Assembly: GCA_905372235.1 (NCBI GenBank)
Contig: CAJPOF010000002.1
Span: 1 to 64,000 of the forward strand
Direction of reading: 5' to 3'
Origin: an uncultured Treponema sp.
GTDB taxonomy: Bacteria > Spirochaetota > Spirochaetia > Treponematales > Treponemataceae
DNA length: 64,000 nucleotides
The stretch's first letter is position 1. The number at the start of each line of letters is the position of its first letter. Shown here one piece after another: positions 32,169 through 40,811 of the stretch. The position numbers were made by a program, and so were the translations under genes. Under the pieces are notes generated by a model. It was not told the DNA's origin. It searched no databases and saw only the letters and a program-made list of their open reading frames with translations.

Positions 32169-32703
32169 CAAAGGCTCTGCAAAAATTGCCGGAAACCTGC
32201 TCAAAGAAGGGAAGGTGCTTATCCTTCCAACGGACACCGTATACGGTTTTTCAGGAATCATAGGAAAGACAGAAGACCTTATAAGAAAAATAAAGGGTAG
32301 AAAAGAGGATAAGCCGTTCATCGTTCTTTTGTCCGAACCTTCAAAACTAAAAGAACTTTCAGACGACACGATTCCCGAAAATCTTCTGAAATCCTGGCCC
32401 GGACCTCTTACGGTAATAGTCCGCTCAAAAATAGACCCTTTGTCCACAGTCGCCGTTAGATGCCCCGGAGATCCGTGGCTAAGGGATGTTATCGCATTTG
32501 CGGGAAAACCTATATATTCCACGAGCGTAAACCGAAGCGGAATGCCTTTGCTTGCAACTCAAAAAGAAATCCTTGACGAGTTTGAGGACGAAGTTTCGCT
32601 TGTGGTGCTTGACGGGGATTTAAAAAATCCTGTACCTTCCACAATTGTCTCTCTTTGCGAAGGCGGCTTCAATGTGGTAAGAAAGGGCGCACTGGAACTT
32701 TAG
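32149..32703 (+). CDS. tsaC: Threonylcarbamoyl-AMP synthase (YrdC/Sua5)
   Basis: This enzyme makes the threonylcarbamoyl-adenylate used to form t6A37 in tRNAs reading ANN codons. The 184-residue length is that of the short YrdC-only form. Family motifs are GKVLILPTDTVYGFSG near the N-terminus, IRKIKGRKEDKPFIVLLSEP, PGPLTVIV and AVRCPGDPWLRDVIAF. It starts within the end of the DivIC/FtsB-like gene and converges on the next gene with overlapping ends. Confidence 0.92.
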   Translation: MKCLKSDKGSAKIAGNLLKEGKVLILPTDTVYGFSGIIGKTEDLIRKIKGRKEDKPFIVLLSEPSKLKELSDDTIPENLLKSWPGPLTVIVRSKIDPLSTVAVRCPGDPWLRDVIAFAGKPIYSTSVNRSGMPLLATQKEILDEFEDEVSLVVLDGDLKNPVPSTIVSLCEGGFNVVRKGALEL

Positions 32704-33584
32704 TTTGCCTTGTGCCACACGACACGAACCGTTCCCTGTGTCGGAAAACTTTCTTCATTCTTTTGGACGAGCGTGCTTTTTGTTCCTTCCATTACGTTTT
32801 CTTCGGTGAGCCTGAGCCTGTATTCAATCGGAAGGGCGGAGACGGCGGCTTCGACCGCCATGCTTCTTGGAAGCTCAGGATAGTACGAGGCGTTTGAATG
32901 ACTTGTCTGCCTTACGGTTACGGTTTTTGAGCCGTCATTTTCGGAAAAGATTCCTATCGCCACGTTCATGGAAGCCCCGTTTTTTAATATTATGAAGCCG
33001 CGTCCGCCTTTGAGTATTATTATCTTGTCTATGGATTCCTCTCCGCTCCATGTTCCGGATATGTTTTCGGTTGATACCGAAGGGAGCGCAGATTTTTCGA
33101 TTTTTTTCGAGGCGATGTCGTGCGGTTTTTCATAAGATGAAAGGTCAGTGAAGATTCCCTTTATGGACGATTTTGAGTCCATAAGGATTTTGTAATAGGA
33201 ATCGTATTCTTTTTTGAAACTTGAGATTTTTTCGCTTGTGTTGTCCTTCAAAAATAGGGTGCAGTTCCATTTGCTTAGAGCGTCGCCTTTGCGTTTTATT
33301 TCAACGTAGAAACTCACCGCCTTGGGCGACTTCATCGAAAAATCTATGCCGTCGGGGGAAGCGTGCGAGTCCGAGCCTAAGAGCCTCCTGTCGTTCAGCA
33401 TAAGATCCATTTCCGTAAGCTGAGTGTAGAAAAGATCTTCGGTCATCTTGAGTATATTCTTGTCTGCGTCCGGGGAGAACACTCCGTAGTAGTCTACTTC
33501 CGTTCCTTGGGAAAAACTGCCCTGAACGCACGCAAGGATTACCGTGAGGAAAAACGCCTTTTTAAATTCGGAAAACTTTCTCAA
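32700..33584 (-). CDS. Exported protein, unknown function
   Basis: The 294-residue product starts at TTG 33584. GGAG within the last codons of smpB lies seven bases upstream, so it is co-expressed with smpB. The signal peptide is RKFSEFKKAFFLTVILACV with a likely cut after SFSQ; the Cys is not in a strong lipobox. The mature part includes a middle segment NISGTWSGEESIDKIIILKG, similar in style to the SGIWQG start of the 17031-17984 product. It ends in a beta-rich region with GTVRVVWHK. No function can be assigned. Confidence 0.65.
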   Translation of the reverse strand: MRKFSEFKKAFFLTVILACVQGSFSQGTEVDYYGVFSPDADKNILKMTEDLFYTQLTEMDLMLNDRRLLGSDSHASPDGIDFSMKSPKAVSFYVEIKRKGDALSKWNCTLFLKDNTSEKISSFKKEYDSYYKILMDSKSSIKGIFTDLSSYEKPHDIASKKIEKSALPSVSTENISGTWSGEESIDKIIILKGGRGFIILKNGASMNVAIGIFSENDGSKTVTVRQTSHSNASYYPELPRSMAVEAAVSALPIEYRLRLTEENVMEGTKSTLVQKNEESFPTQGTVRVVWHKAN

Positions 33585-33587
33585 AAA

Positions 33588-34049
33588 TTACTCCAGTTCT
33601 TTTCTGAACGCCCTTTGGATTTGACGGTCAACATCACGTTCCTTTATGGCTTCACGTTTGTCGAAAAGTTTTTTTCCCTTGCAAAGACCAAGTGTCGTCT
33701 TTACTCTTCCGTTTTTCAGGTAAAAATCGAGAGGAACCAGCGTGTAGCCCTTTTCTTCGGTTTTCCTTTCAAGCCTTTTTATCTCCGCCCTGTGCAGAAG
33801 AAGTTTCTTTGGTCGATCGGGATTATGGTTGAAGACTGAGGAGTACGAATACTCCGATATGTGAAGGTTTTTCACATAGACTTCGCCGTTTATAATTTCG
33901 GCAAAAGCGTCGGGAAATGAAATAGATCCGTTTTTTACGGACTTGACTTCCGTTCCCTCCAAAGCGATTCCACATTCGATTTTCTCTTCGATAAAATAAT
34001 TGAATCTTGCCTGCCTGTTTTCGGCGATGATTTTTCTGTCTTCACCCAT
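33588..34049 (-). CDS. smpB: SsrA-binding protein
   Basis: SmpB binds tmRNA and delivers it to stalled ribosomes for trans-translation. The 153 residues carry the family core: NRQARFNYFIEEKIECGIAL, EGTEVKSVKNG near residues 31-41, VKNLHISEYSY, and RPKKLLLHRAEI. The basic tail KLFDKREAIKERDVDRQIQR becomes helical on the ribosome. It is divergent from the signal peptidase gene. The tmRNA gene itself was not found nearby. Confidence 0.95.
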   Translation of the reverse strand: MGEDRKIIAENRQARFNYFIEEKIECGIALEGTEVKSVKNGSISFPDAFAEIINGEVYVKNLHISEYSYSSVFNHNPDRPKKLLLHRAEIKRLERKTEEKGYTLVPLDFYLKNGRVKTTLGLCKGKKLFDKREAIKERDVDRQIQRAFRKELE

Positions 34050-34216
34050 GCCGACTGATTATATTCCATAGTTCAATCGGTGGCAATATTTTGCGCTTTT
34101 TCTTAGGATTTTGAAAACCGTCTGACAGAAAAAAGATTTGTTTTGATTTTTCGTTTAATTTTCTTGCGCCCGCAGAAAAGTTGAAAGCAAAGTTCATTTG
34201 TGGTACTCTTTTTTGC

Positions 34217-34918
34217 ATGAACAAAGAACTGTACGACCTTTCGTTCCAGGTCAGGATGGCGTTTAAAAAAAAGATTCTTTCGATTTTTTCGTTTCTGATA
34301 TTTACAAGTGTAGCGATAAACCTGATTCTTCATTTTCTTGTTTTTTCTGTGCGGGAAAAGTCCGTCTCCATGCAGCCTGACATTCCTCCTTCAGCGATGG
34401 TTTTCTTTTCTCCGCTTGCAAAGACCTACAGAAGGGGAAGCGTGGTTCTTGTGCACCAAATGGAAGGTCTTGAGGTTTCCAAAACGATGAAGTTTCTTGA
34501 CCGGGCGGTTGGATTTTTTACCGCAAGGCAGGTGTCGATTGTAAACTCTAGGCACTGGATGGGTTCTTCTTTCCAGATAAGAAGAATCCTTGCCCTTCCG
34601 GGAGACAGCATTTTTATGAAGGATCACGTTCTTTACATAAAACCCAAAGGAAGCGATTTTCCTCTTACTGAATTCGAACTTCTTGAAAGCCCTTACAATG
34701 TTTCCATAGCGGCATCTCCTGCGTTTTGGGACAGTTCCGTCGGCGTCAAAGGCTCTTTCGACGAAATTACGCTTTCGGACGACGAGTATTATGTTCTTGC
34801 CGACAACAGGAATTCCAGCGTGGACTCAAGGCTTTGGGGACCTGTAAAAAAAGAGAACATAAAAGCTGTCGCCTTGCTGGAATATTTCCCGTTTAGGAAA
34901 TTAAGGCTTTTCCGCTGA
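34217..34918 (+). CDS. Signal peptidase I-like (S26), catalytic Lys replaced
   Basis: Signal peptidase I cuts Sec signal peptides at the outer face of the inner membrane. ATG 34217 gives 233 residues. One membrane helix (about 19-43) precedes the nucleophile box SVSMQPDI with Ser 51. The later VLADNRNSSVDSRLWGPV box is intact. In the box that normally reads KRIIGLPGD, this protein reads RRILALPGD, so the general-base Lys is Arg 122. Either the protein uses altered chemistry, has a special substrate, or is inactive. It heads a short operon with hemW. Confidence 0.75.
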   Translation: MNKELYDLSFQVRMAFKKKILSIFSFLIFTSVAINLILHFLVFSVREKSVSMQPDIPPSAMVFFSPLAKTYRRGSVVLVHQMEGLEVSKTMKFLDRAVGFFTARQVSIVNSRHWMGSSFQIRRILALPGDSIFMKDHVLYIKPKGSDFPLTEFELLESPYNVSIAASPAFWDSSVGVKGSFDEITLSDDEYYVLADNRNSSVDSRLWGPVKKENIKAVALLEYFPFRKLRLFR

Positions 34919-34928
34919 CGAGCGTTTG

Positions 34929-36092
34929 ATGCAGAGCCTGTACATACACATTCCTTTCTGCAAGTCAAAGTGTTCATACTGCGATTTTTTCAGCATAAAA
35001 TCTCTTTCTTCTTCGTTTGTTGATGCGTATGTAAACGCCCTTTGCAATGAGATTTCTTTCAGGCTCGCCGATTTTCGAATATCTCGTCTTTCATCGGTTT
35101 ACATTGGAGGCGGAACTCCGAGCGTCCTTTCCGATGAAAACATAAGAAAAATAGCCTGTGTCCTTTATTCAAAAACCGATGGGGCGACCGAGTTTTCTAT
35201 CGAAGTGAATCCCGACGACATTACTAATGATAAACTTTCTCTTTACGCCGATTCCGGAATAAACCGCATTTCCATTGGAATCCAGGCGTTGGAAGACGGA
35301 GCGCTTAAATGTGTGGGTAGGCGGAGCGACACAAAAAAGAACATCGACGCTTTGGCTCTTATTTCAAACGAATGGAAAGGAGATTTTTCCGCCGACATGA
35401 TAGCGGCTCTTCCGCATCAGAAAAAAGATGATTTTCTTAAAGGCCTAAAAACATTGGTTTCTTTCAATCCCTCGCACATATCGATGTATTCGCTTACGTT
35501 CGAGGAAGGCACAAAACTGTACTCGGATTTGACGGAAAGACGTTTTTCATACGATTTTGATTTTGCGGACGAAATGTGGATTTCCGGAAGAGATTTCCTT
35601 TTGGAAAACGGATTTGAGCAGTACGAAATCTCCAATTTTTATCGAAAAAACGGAGGGAAAAAATGCGCCCACAATCTCTGTTACTGGAACATGGAAGATT
35701 ATGCTGCGGCAGGAAGCGGAGGGACGGGTTCAATCTATAAAAATCCTTCGTTCAGGTACACGAACACAACCGACATCAAGAACTATATTGATTTTTGGGG
35801 AAAAAGTTCCGACTTTTCAGGACACGGACTTTATGAAACGACTGAAAATCTTTCCGAAGAGACGCTGATTTTTGAATATTTCATGATGGGTTTAAGAAAA
35901 GGCGAGGGCGTGTCTCTTTTCGATTTCAGGGAACGCTTCAAAAAAGATATTCCTAAAAAAGTCAAACTTTCGATGGAAAAATGGATTTTAGACGGAAAGG
36001 CGAAAAAGGAAATCTGCGGCGGGGAAGAAAGGTTTTTCTTGAACAGGGACGGTCTTCTGTTCCTGAACAGGTTCTTGGAGGAAATTCTTTAA
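34929..36092 (+). CDS. hemW: HemW-like radical SAM protein
   Basis: HemW proteins resemble oxygen-independent coproporphyrinogen oxidase but act as heme chaperones. The radical SAM cluster motif is CKSKCSYC with Cys 11, 15 and 18. Then come YIGGGTPSVLSDENI and TEFSIEVNPDDIT, a GINRISIGIQALED barrel strand, and the C-terminal HemN domain near LCYWNMEDYAAAGSGG. It has 387 residues from ATG 34929. A TTG one codon earlier is possible. It is convergent with the histidine kinase gene. The need for heme handling in this organism is not evident from the window. Confidence 0.88.
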   Translation: MQSLYIHIPFCKSKCSYCDFFSIKSLSSSFVDAYVNALCNEISFRLADFRISRLSSVYIGGGTPSVLSDENIRKIACVLYSKTDGATEFSIEVNPDDITNDKLSLYADSGINRISIGIQALEDGALKCVGRRSDTKKNIDALALISNEWKGDFSADMIAALPHQKKDDFLKGLKTLVSFNPSHISMYSLTFEEGTKLYSDLTERRFSYDFDFADEMWISGRDFLLENGFEQYEISNFYRKNGGKKCAHNLCYWNMEDYAAAGSGGTGSIYKNPSFRYTNTTDIKNYIDFWGKSSDFSGHGLYETTENLSEETLIFEYFMMGLRKGEGVSLFDFRERFKKDIPKKVKLSMEKWILDGKAKKEICGGEERFFLNRDGLLFLNRFLEEIL

Positions 36093-36100
36093 GAACTCTT

Positions 36101-37444
36101 TCATTCAATCGGGATTGTGAGGATGAACGCCGTTCCTTCTCCGACATTGGATTCTACGTCTATCTTCCAGCCGTGTATGTCGATTACGTTTTTTACCACC
36201 GAAAGCCCGATTCCCATTCCTTCTTCCTGGCGACTTGTCGTTCCTCTGTAGAACAGGTCGAATATGTTTTTTAGTTCCTCTTTTTCAATGCCGCATCCAG
36301 TATCGATGATTTTAAGCGTCACGGATTTTTCATCGCTTTTTGCCGTTATTGTTATGGAGTCTCCGTCTTTTGTGTAGCGGAGGGCATTGCTGAAAAGATT
36401 GTCAAGAACCCGATGGATTTGCTGAGGATTCATCATCGTTCTTGCGTCTTCCGGAACGTCTATGCTGAAAAAGACCTCCCTTTTGAACACGGTGCCTGTC
36501 GTCGCGGAATTTTTCGCAAATCCCATAAGGAGAGGCTGCAGGGCGACGCTTTCCATGTTCCTTTTCCATTCGTCCGTAGAAAGTTTTTCGTAGTCTATGA
36601 GGGTATCCACCATGGATTCGAGCTGGTTCGTTTTTTCTATGATTATGTCCATCGCCTTTTTCTTTTCATCAGTGGTGTCAAGCATACCGTCAGCCATCGC
36701 TTCCGAGTAGCCTTTTATTACGGCGATAGGTGTCCTTAGGTCGTGGCTGATTCCCATCACGAACATCGATTTTCTCTGCTGGGCATCTTTTAGGGATATC
36801 CTCATCCGCTCAAGACTTTCGCTCATCGATGTGATTTCGTTTTTCTTTTTTTTGTGTATTTCTATTTTTGTCTCAAGTTCGCCGTCCGCTATCTTCTGCG
36901 TCTGATTTTCCAAAAGCGAAAGGGAATAGAAAAGAGAGCGTGAGATTGCAAGTATCATGGAAACTATGAAGACTATGAATATGGAGACAAGACAAAGGAG
37001 AATTCTTGAGATTTGCCTGATCCGTATGTGCCTGTCTTTATCCAGCCGGCTTATGAGGAACACTCTTTGCTCGGAAGTTCCCAGCGGCGGAGTCTCGAAC
37101 TGGTAGAAATATTCTCCGCTGGTTTTCTTTATGAAAGTCCATATTTGTTTTTCCGTGACCCTTGTCCATTCGTGGATTTCAGGGAACGTGGAAGCGACAA
37201 CTATGTTCTGCGCTATGAGGCAGGCCTGCTTTTCCTTTGGGACTGTGGCTATCGCCTCCCGGATTATTTTCCAGTCCGTATCGGAAAGAAGAAGTCCGTC
37301 CATGTCTCGAAGCCGTTTTGAGCCTTTGTCGAAGACCCGCTTTGCCGACGAAATGTTGGGGATCGCAATCGCAAATGATACGGACAGTAACGGCAGGATT
37401 ATTATGGCCGCTATGAAAAGGTTCAACTGCTTTCTGATTGTCAT
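36101..37444 (-). CDS. Sensor histidine kinase
   Basis: The 447-residue kinase has two membrane helices (about 8-28 and 146-168) around a periplasmic domain of about 115 residues. A HAMP-like linker (LLENQTQKIADGELETKIEI) follows, then the phospho-acceptor His 234 in GISHDLRTPIAVIKGYSEAM and an ATPase domain with DNLFSNALRYT, IIDTGCGIEKEEL and GMGIGLSVVKNV. It lies 15 bases downstream of its response regulator and is transcribed with it. The signal is unknown. The pair stands back to back with the motility operon. Confidence 0.93.
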   Translation of the reverse strand: MTIRKQLNLFIAAIIILPLLSVSFAIAIPNISSAKRVFDKGSKRLRDMDGLLLSDTDWKIIREAIATVPKEKQACLIAQNIVVASTFPEIHEWTRVTEKQIWTFIKKTSGEYFYQFETPPLGTSEQRVFLISRLDKDRHIRIRQISRILLCLVSIFIVFIVSMILAISRSLFYSLSLLENQTQKIADGELETKIEIHKKKKNEITSMSESLERMRISLKDAQQRKSMFVMGISHDLRTPIAVIKGYSEAMADGMLDTTDEKKKAMDIIIEKTNQLESMVDTLIDYEKLSTDEWKRNMESVALQPLLMGFAKNSATTGTVFKREVFFSIDVPEDARTMMNPQQIHRVLDNLFSNALRYTKDGDSITITAKSDEKSVTLKIIDTGCGIEKEELKNIFDLFYRGTTSRQEEGMGIGLSVVKNVIDIHGWKIDVESNVGEGTAFILTIPIE

Positions 37445-37459
37445 AGTTGTTCCCGAACT

Positions 37460-38170
37460 TTAGCTTGAGATTGTTTCTTTGGAAAACCTGTAGCCTTGAC
37501 CGAATTCTGTCTTTATGAAGATAGGGTTTCCGGAGTCGATTTCTATTTTTTTCCTGAGCCTTTGTATGTACACGGCGACCGCCGTTATGTCTCCGAAATG
37601 AGATTTCCACACGTTTGAATATATCTTTTCCGGCGGAATCGTCTCTCCTGCGTTCTTTATAAGGTATTCAAGCACCGCATACTCTTTTACAGAAAGCGGG
37701 ATTTTCTGGCTTCCTCGTTTTAGCACGTTGCTGTTCATAAGAAGAGTGAAGTCCCCGAACCTTATGGATTCTTCCGCCTGTGCCGCGGTGTCGGAAAGTC
37801 TCCTTAAATACGCCTGAACCCTTGCCACAAGAACTCTGGGCGAGAACGGCTTTGTGACAAACTCGTCCGCCCCGTAGCCAAGCCCCTTTATTATGTCCTC
37901 GTCCGCATCCCGAGCGGAAACGATTATTACCGGAATCTTCTGTTTGTATTCGTTCCTCATTCTTTCAAGGAATTCAAAGCCGCTCATTCCTGGAAGATTC
38001 AGATCAAGAATGAACAGGTCGGGAAGATTTGAAATTTTTAGCTCCTCCACGGCCTCTTCTGCGGTAGCGAACGTCTTTGTTATCATGTTTGCTTTCATAA
38101 GGTACATCGAGATTAGGTTTGATATTTCGGTGACATCTTCAACTATAAAAATCCGGGGCTTGTTGTTCAT
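37460..38170 (-). CDS. OmpR-family response regulator
   Basis: This transcription factor is partner to the kinase downstream. ATG 38170 (236 residues) is chosen, eight bases after AAAGG. A GTG three codons earlier also reads in frame. The receiver domain has acidic E11/D12, phospho-acceptor D56 in LFILDLNLPGMSG, and Lys in FVTKPFSP. The winged-helix domain carries IPLSVKEYAVLEYLIKNAGE, DITAVAVYIQRLRKKI and FGQGYRF. A good promoter sits upstream on the same strand. Confidence 0.93.
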   Translation of the reverse strand: MNNKPRIFIVEDVTEISNLISMYLMKANMITKTFATAEEAVEELKISNLPDLFILDLNLPGMSGFEFLERMRNEYKQKIPVIIVSARDADEDIIKGLGYGADEFVTKPFSPRVLVARVQAYLRRLSDTAAQAEESIRFGDFTLLMNSNVLKRGSQKIPLSVKEYAVLEYLIKNAGETIPPEKIYSNVWKSHFGDITAVAVYIQRLRKKIEIDSGNPIFIKTEFGQGYRFSKETISS

Positions 38171-38211
38171 AACCGACACCTTTCCTTGTAATGTGGATTT
38201 GCTATGTAAAT

Positions 38212-38240
38212 ATAATAGGGCAATTTAAAATGTTTTTCAA
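38212..38240 (-). promoter_or_regulatory. Promoter for the response regulator/kinase pair
   Basis: On the - strand TTGAAA (38240-38235) and TATTAT (38217-38212) have a 17-base spacer, about 40 bases before the regulator start. Confidence 0.6.
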
Positions 38241-38436
38241 TTATTTCTCGCAATAAGTGCGAGCGGTAACAAAAAGTTTACGGAACGCTTTTTTGTTTTC
38301 AAAAAATGCATTCGTTTTTATGCATGAAGATTCCAGATTGTCTTTAAAACTCTGTATTTTCCGTATTTATGATGAATTAAGTGTGATTTTTCTAAAAATA
38401 CTTGACGATATTTTAATTACAAGCGAAAATCAGAAG

Positions 38437-38637
38437 ATGATTGAAGTTATGCGGTTGGATGGGACGGTTTATTGGGTGAATCCCCACATGATAGAAAGTA
38501 TGGAATCTAATCCGGACTTGACCCTGACAATGCTGTCGGGCAAAAAGGTCGTCCTCAAGAATTCTCCCACAGAGATTATAGAACGAATAGTGGCTTACCG
38601 CAAAAAAATCGGCAACAATGCACAAGAGGTCTTGTAA
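38437..38637 (+). CDS. flbD: Flagellar FlbD-family protein
   Basis: The 66-residue protein starts at ATG 38437. The longer open frame upstream has no homology and no ribosome binding site. The family pattern is MIEVMRLDGTVYWVNPHMIE, then SMESNPDLTLTMLSGKKVVL and EIIERIVAYRKKIG. FlbD-type proteins of this small class sit before motA in spirochaetes and Firmicutes, and their role is unclear. They are not the Caulobacter FlbD regulator. It is the first gene of the motility run here. Its stop abuts the motA start. Confidence 0.88.
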   Translation: MIEVMRLDGTVYWVNPHMIESMESNPDLTLTMLSGKKVVLKNSPTEIIERIVAYRKKIGNNAQEVL

Positions 38638-39420
38638 ATGGATATAGCAACAATAATAGGTATTGTAGGTGGTGCGGCCTGTATCGTCATGTCCGTATTG
38701 ACTTCAGGCGGTACGCTCGGCGGAATCATAGATATTCCGTCTGTCTTCATGACCGTTGGGGGGTCTTACGCCGCCATGATGATTGCGGCTCCCCTAAAAA
38801 AGGCTGTAGGTATGTTCAAGGTCATGGCAAAGTCGTTCAAGATTCCCGACTTCGGAGAAAAGACCATAATCACCAAGATGATGGATCTTTCAAACAAGGC
38901 GCGCCGGGAAGGAATCCTTGCTCTTGAGGACGGGCTTGACGACCTTGACGAGCCTTTCATGCGTAACGGGCTCAGGCTTGTCGTAGACGGCACGGACGGA
39001 AACGTCATAAGAGCTATTATGGAAAACGAGATGAACCAGATAGAAGGTCGTCACATGGAGTGGATCGGGCTTATGAACACGTGGTCCGGCTTCGCTCCGG
39101 GATTCGGTATGATGGGTACCGTTTTGGGACTTATCGGTATGTTGAACAACCTTGAGGACAAATCTTCCCTTGGACCTAACATGGCTGTCGCCCTTATCAC
39201 GACACTCTACGGTTCTATGATGGCGAACTGGCTCATAGCGCCTTTTTCCACAAAACTTCTTGCGCACAATGCCCTTGAGATCAGGACAAAGGAGATGATT
39301 ACGGAAGGCGTGCTTGCGATTCAGGCGGGCGAAAACCCAAGAATCATGGGGCAGAAACTTCTTACGTATCTTGATCCGGTAACAAGAAAAGCCATCGAGT
39401 CGGATGTATTAAAGGATTAG
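38638..39420 (+). CDS. motA: Flagellar motor stator protein MotA
   Basis: MotA forms the five-subunit ring of the stator that drives the flagellum with ion flow. The 260-residue protein has four membrane helices (two near the N-terminus, two near 150-200) and the cytoplasmic loop with charged residues facing FliG (about 70-140). GMMGTVLGLIGMLNNLED and VALITTLYGSMMANWLIAPF are family hallmarks. It begins on the base after flbD and is followed by motB after six bases. Confidence 0.96.
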   Translation: MDIATIIGIVGGAACIVMSVLTSGGTLGGIIDIPSVFMTVGGSYAAMMIAAPLKKAVGMFKVMAKSFKIPDFGEKTIITKMMDLSNKARREGILALEDGLDDLDEPFMRNGLRLVVDGTDGNVIRAIMENEMNQIEGRHMEWIGLMNTWSGFAPGFGMMGTVLGLIGMLNNLEDKSSLGPNMAVALITTLYGSMMANWLIAPFSTKLLAHNALEIRTKEMITEGVLAIQAGENPRIMGQKLLTYLDPVTRKAIESDVLKD

Positions 39421-39426
39421 GGATTT

Positions 39427-40155
39427 ATGGGAAAGAAGGCAAAGGAACCGGAAAAACCGTCAACAGCCTGGCAAGGCACTTATGGCGACATGATTACCCT
39501 CATGCTCTGCTTTTTCGTAATGCTTTACAATCCGTCTGATGTGGATCCTGCGCAGCTTGCGACAATCACGCAAGCCCTGCAGATGAACGAGACTGAGACC
39601 ACCGACGGCGGAATGTCCCTTTCGACCGGAAAACTTTCCGACCTTGGGAATACGATTAATTCACTTCCGTCTATTGAAAAAGGACGTTCGCTCGGACTTG
39701 CAAAAAAGAAGGCGAACAGTCTTTTCGTTCCCGATGTAAAGTCCACCAAAATAACCGTTACTAGCGACGAAAGGGGACTTGTCATAACGCTTGCGTCCGA
39801 CAGTTTTTTCCCGGAAGGAAGCGCCGACCTAAACATCGAGGAGACAAGGGAGACCTTGCTAAGGCTTTCGGAATTCTTCAAGCTGGACGACCTGAAAAAA
39901 AGAAATTTCAGAATAGAAGGACATACGGACAGAACTCCGGTTGCCGCAAACTCGAAATTCGAAAGCAACTGGGAACTTTCAGCCGCAAGGGCAATGAACG
40001 TGCTTCATTATCTTGCGGACTACGGGGTTGACGAGAACCGTTTTTCTATAGCGGGATACGCCGACACCAAACCTAGGACCACGGACGACACTCCGGAAGC
40101 GAGGGCGTACAACAGACGAGTGGATATAATAATTCTTGATGAAGGACATTTTTAG
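39427..40155 (+). CDS. motB: Flagellar motor stator protein MotB
   Basis: MotB is the ion-conducting, wall-anchored part of the stator. The 242-residue protein has the single membrane helix with the ion-binding Asp 21 in TYGDMITLMLCFFVMLY. A plug/linker region follows, then a C-terminal OmpA-like peptidoglycan-binding domain (FRIEGHTDRTPV, NWELSAARAMNVLHYL, GYADTKP, NRRVDIII). An internal promoter near its 3' end reads into fliL. Confidence 0.96.
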   Translation: MGKKAKEPEKPSTAWQGTYGDMITLMLCFFVMLYNPSDVDPAQLATITQALQMNETETTDGGMSLSTGKLSDLGNTINSLPSIEKGRSLGLAKKKANSLFVPDVKSTKITVTSDERGLVITLASDSFFPEGSADLNIEETRETLLRLSEFFKLDDLKKRNFRIEGHTDRTPVAANSKFESNWELSAARAMNVLHYLADYGVDENRFSIAGYADTKPRTTDDTPEARAYNRRVDIIILDEGHF

Positions 40156-40164
40156 TAGTATAAT
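40136..40164 (+). promoter_or_regulatory. Candidate internal promoter before fliL
   Basis: TTGATG (40136-40141, inside motB) and TATAAT (40159-40164) have a 17-base spacer. The gap before fliL is 82 bases, the widest within the flagellar run before flhG, which fits a second transcription entry. Confidence 0.5.
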
Positions 40165-40237
40165 CCCAGTGTTTAAATTTTTAAGATTTTAAAACGGTTT
40201 GATTAGACCTTTAAAATAGTCTTTCCGGGAGGGGAAA

Positions 40238-40780
40238 ATGGCAGACGACAACCTTGATGGATTGGAGGACGGCGGTTCTTCAATGCCTTCTAAAAAAGGC
40301 GGATTCGGCGGCATCATCGCAAAGATTCTAAAATGGGTTGCTATAGGACTTGGAGCGATAATCCTTATTGTTGTGATTGTTATCGTTACGATGAAGGTGG
40401 CAGGCGGAAACACAACTGCGCAGGCGGGAATCCCGATAAGCGACGAGTACGTCGTTCAGCGGGAGATACTCGACTGGTATACTTCGCTTGGAGCAATCCG
40501 CACAAAAACGAGCGACGATACGCCTGCTTCTGTTGTGGTTGACATTGCTCTCGGCTACAAGAAAGACGATAAGGCGACTTCCACCGAAATAACTCAAAGA
40601 AGTATTGAACTCAAGGACTTTTTACGCCGATACTTTACGGAGAAGACTGTTGCTGAATTGAAGCCGCAGAACGAGCAGAAACTCAAGATAGAGTTAAGGA
40701 ATGCGATAAACGACGAGATATTAAGTTCCTCGAAGATAAAGGACATCTCTTTCCTTCAGCTTGACGTTTTGGAACTGTAA
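40238..40780 (+). CDS. fliL: Flagellar basal body protein FliL
   Basis: FliL surrounds or supports the stator and affects motor torque. ATG 40238 follows a strong GGGAGGGG. The 180-residue protein has a Gly/Ser-rich cytoplasmic start, one membrane helix (about 33-54) and a periplasmic domain ending in SFLQLDVLEL. Its neighbours on both sides are motor and switch genes. Confidence 0.9.
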   Translation: MADDNLDGLEDGGSSMPSKKGGFGGIIAKILKWVAIGLGAIILIVVIVIVTMKVAGGNTTAQAGIPISDEYVVQREILDWYTSLGAIRTKTSDDTPASVVVDIALGYKKDDKATSTEITQRSIELKDFLRRYFTEKTVAELKPQNEQKLKIELRNAINDEILSSSKIKDISFLQLDVLEL

Positions 40781-40811
40781 AGGAAAGTCATTGAAAACAG
40801 GTGGAAGTTAG

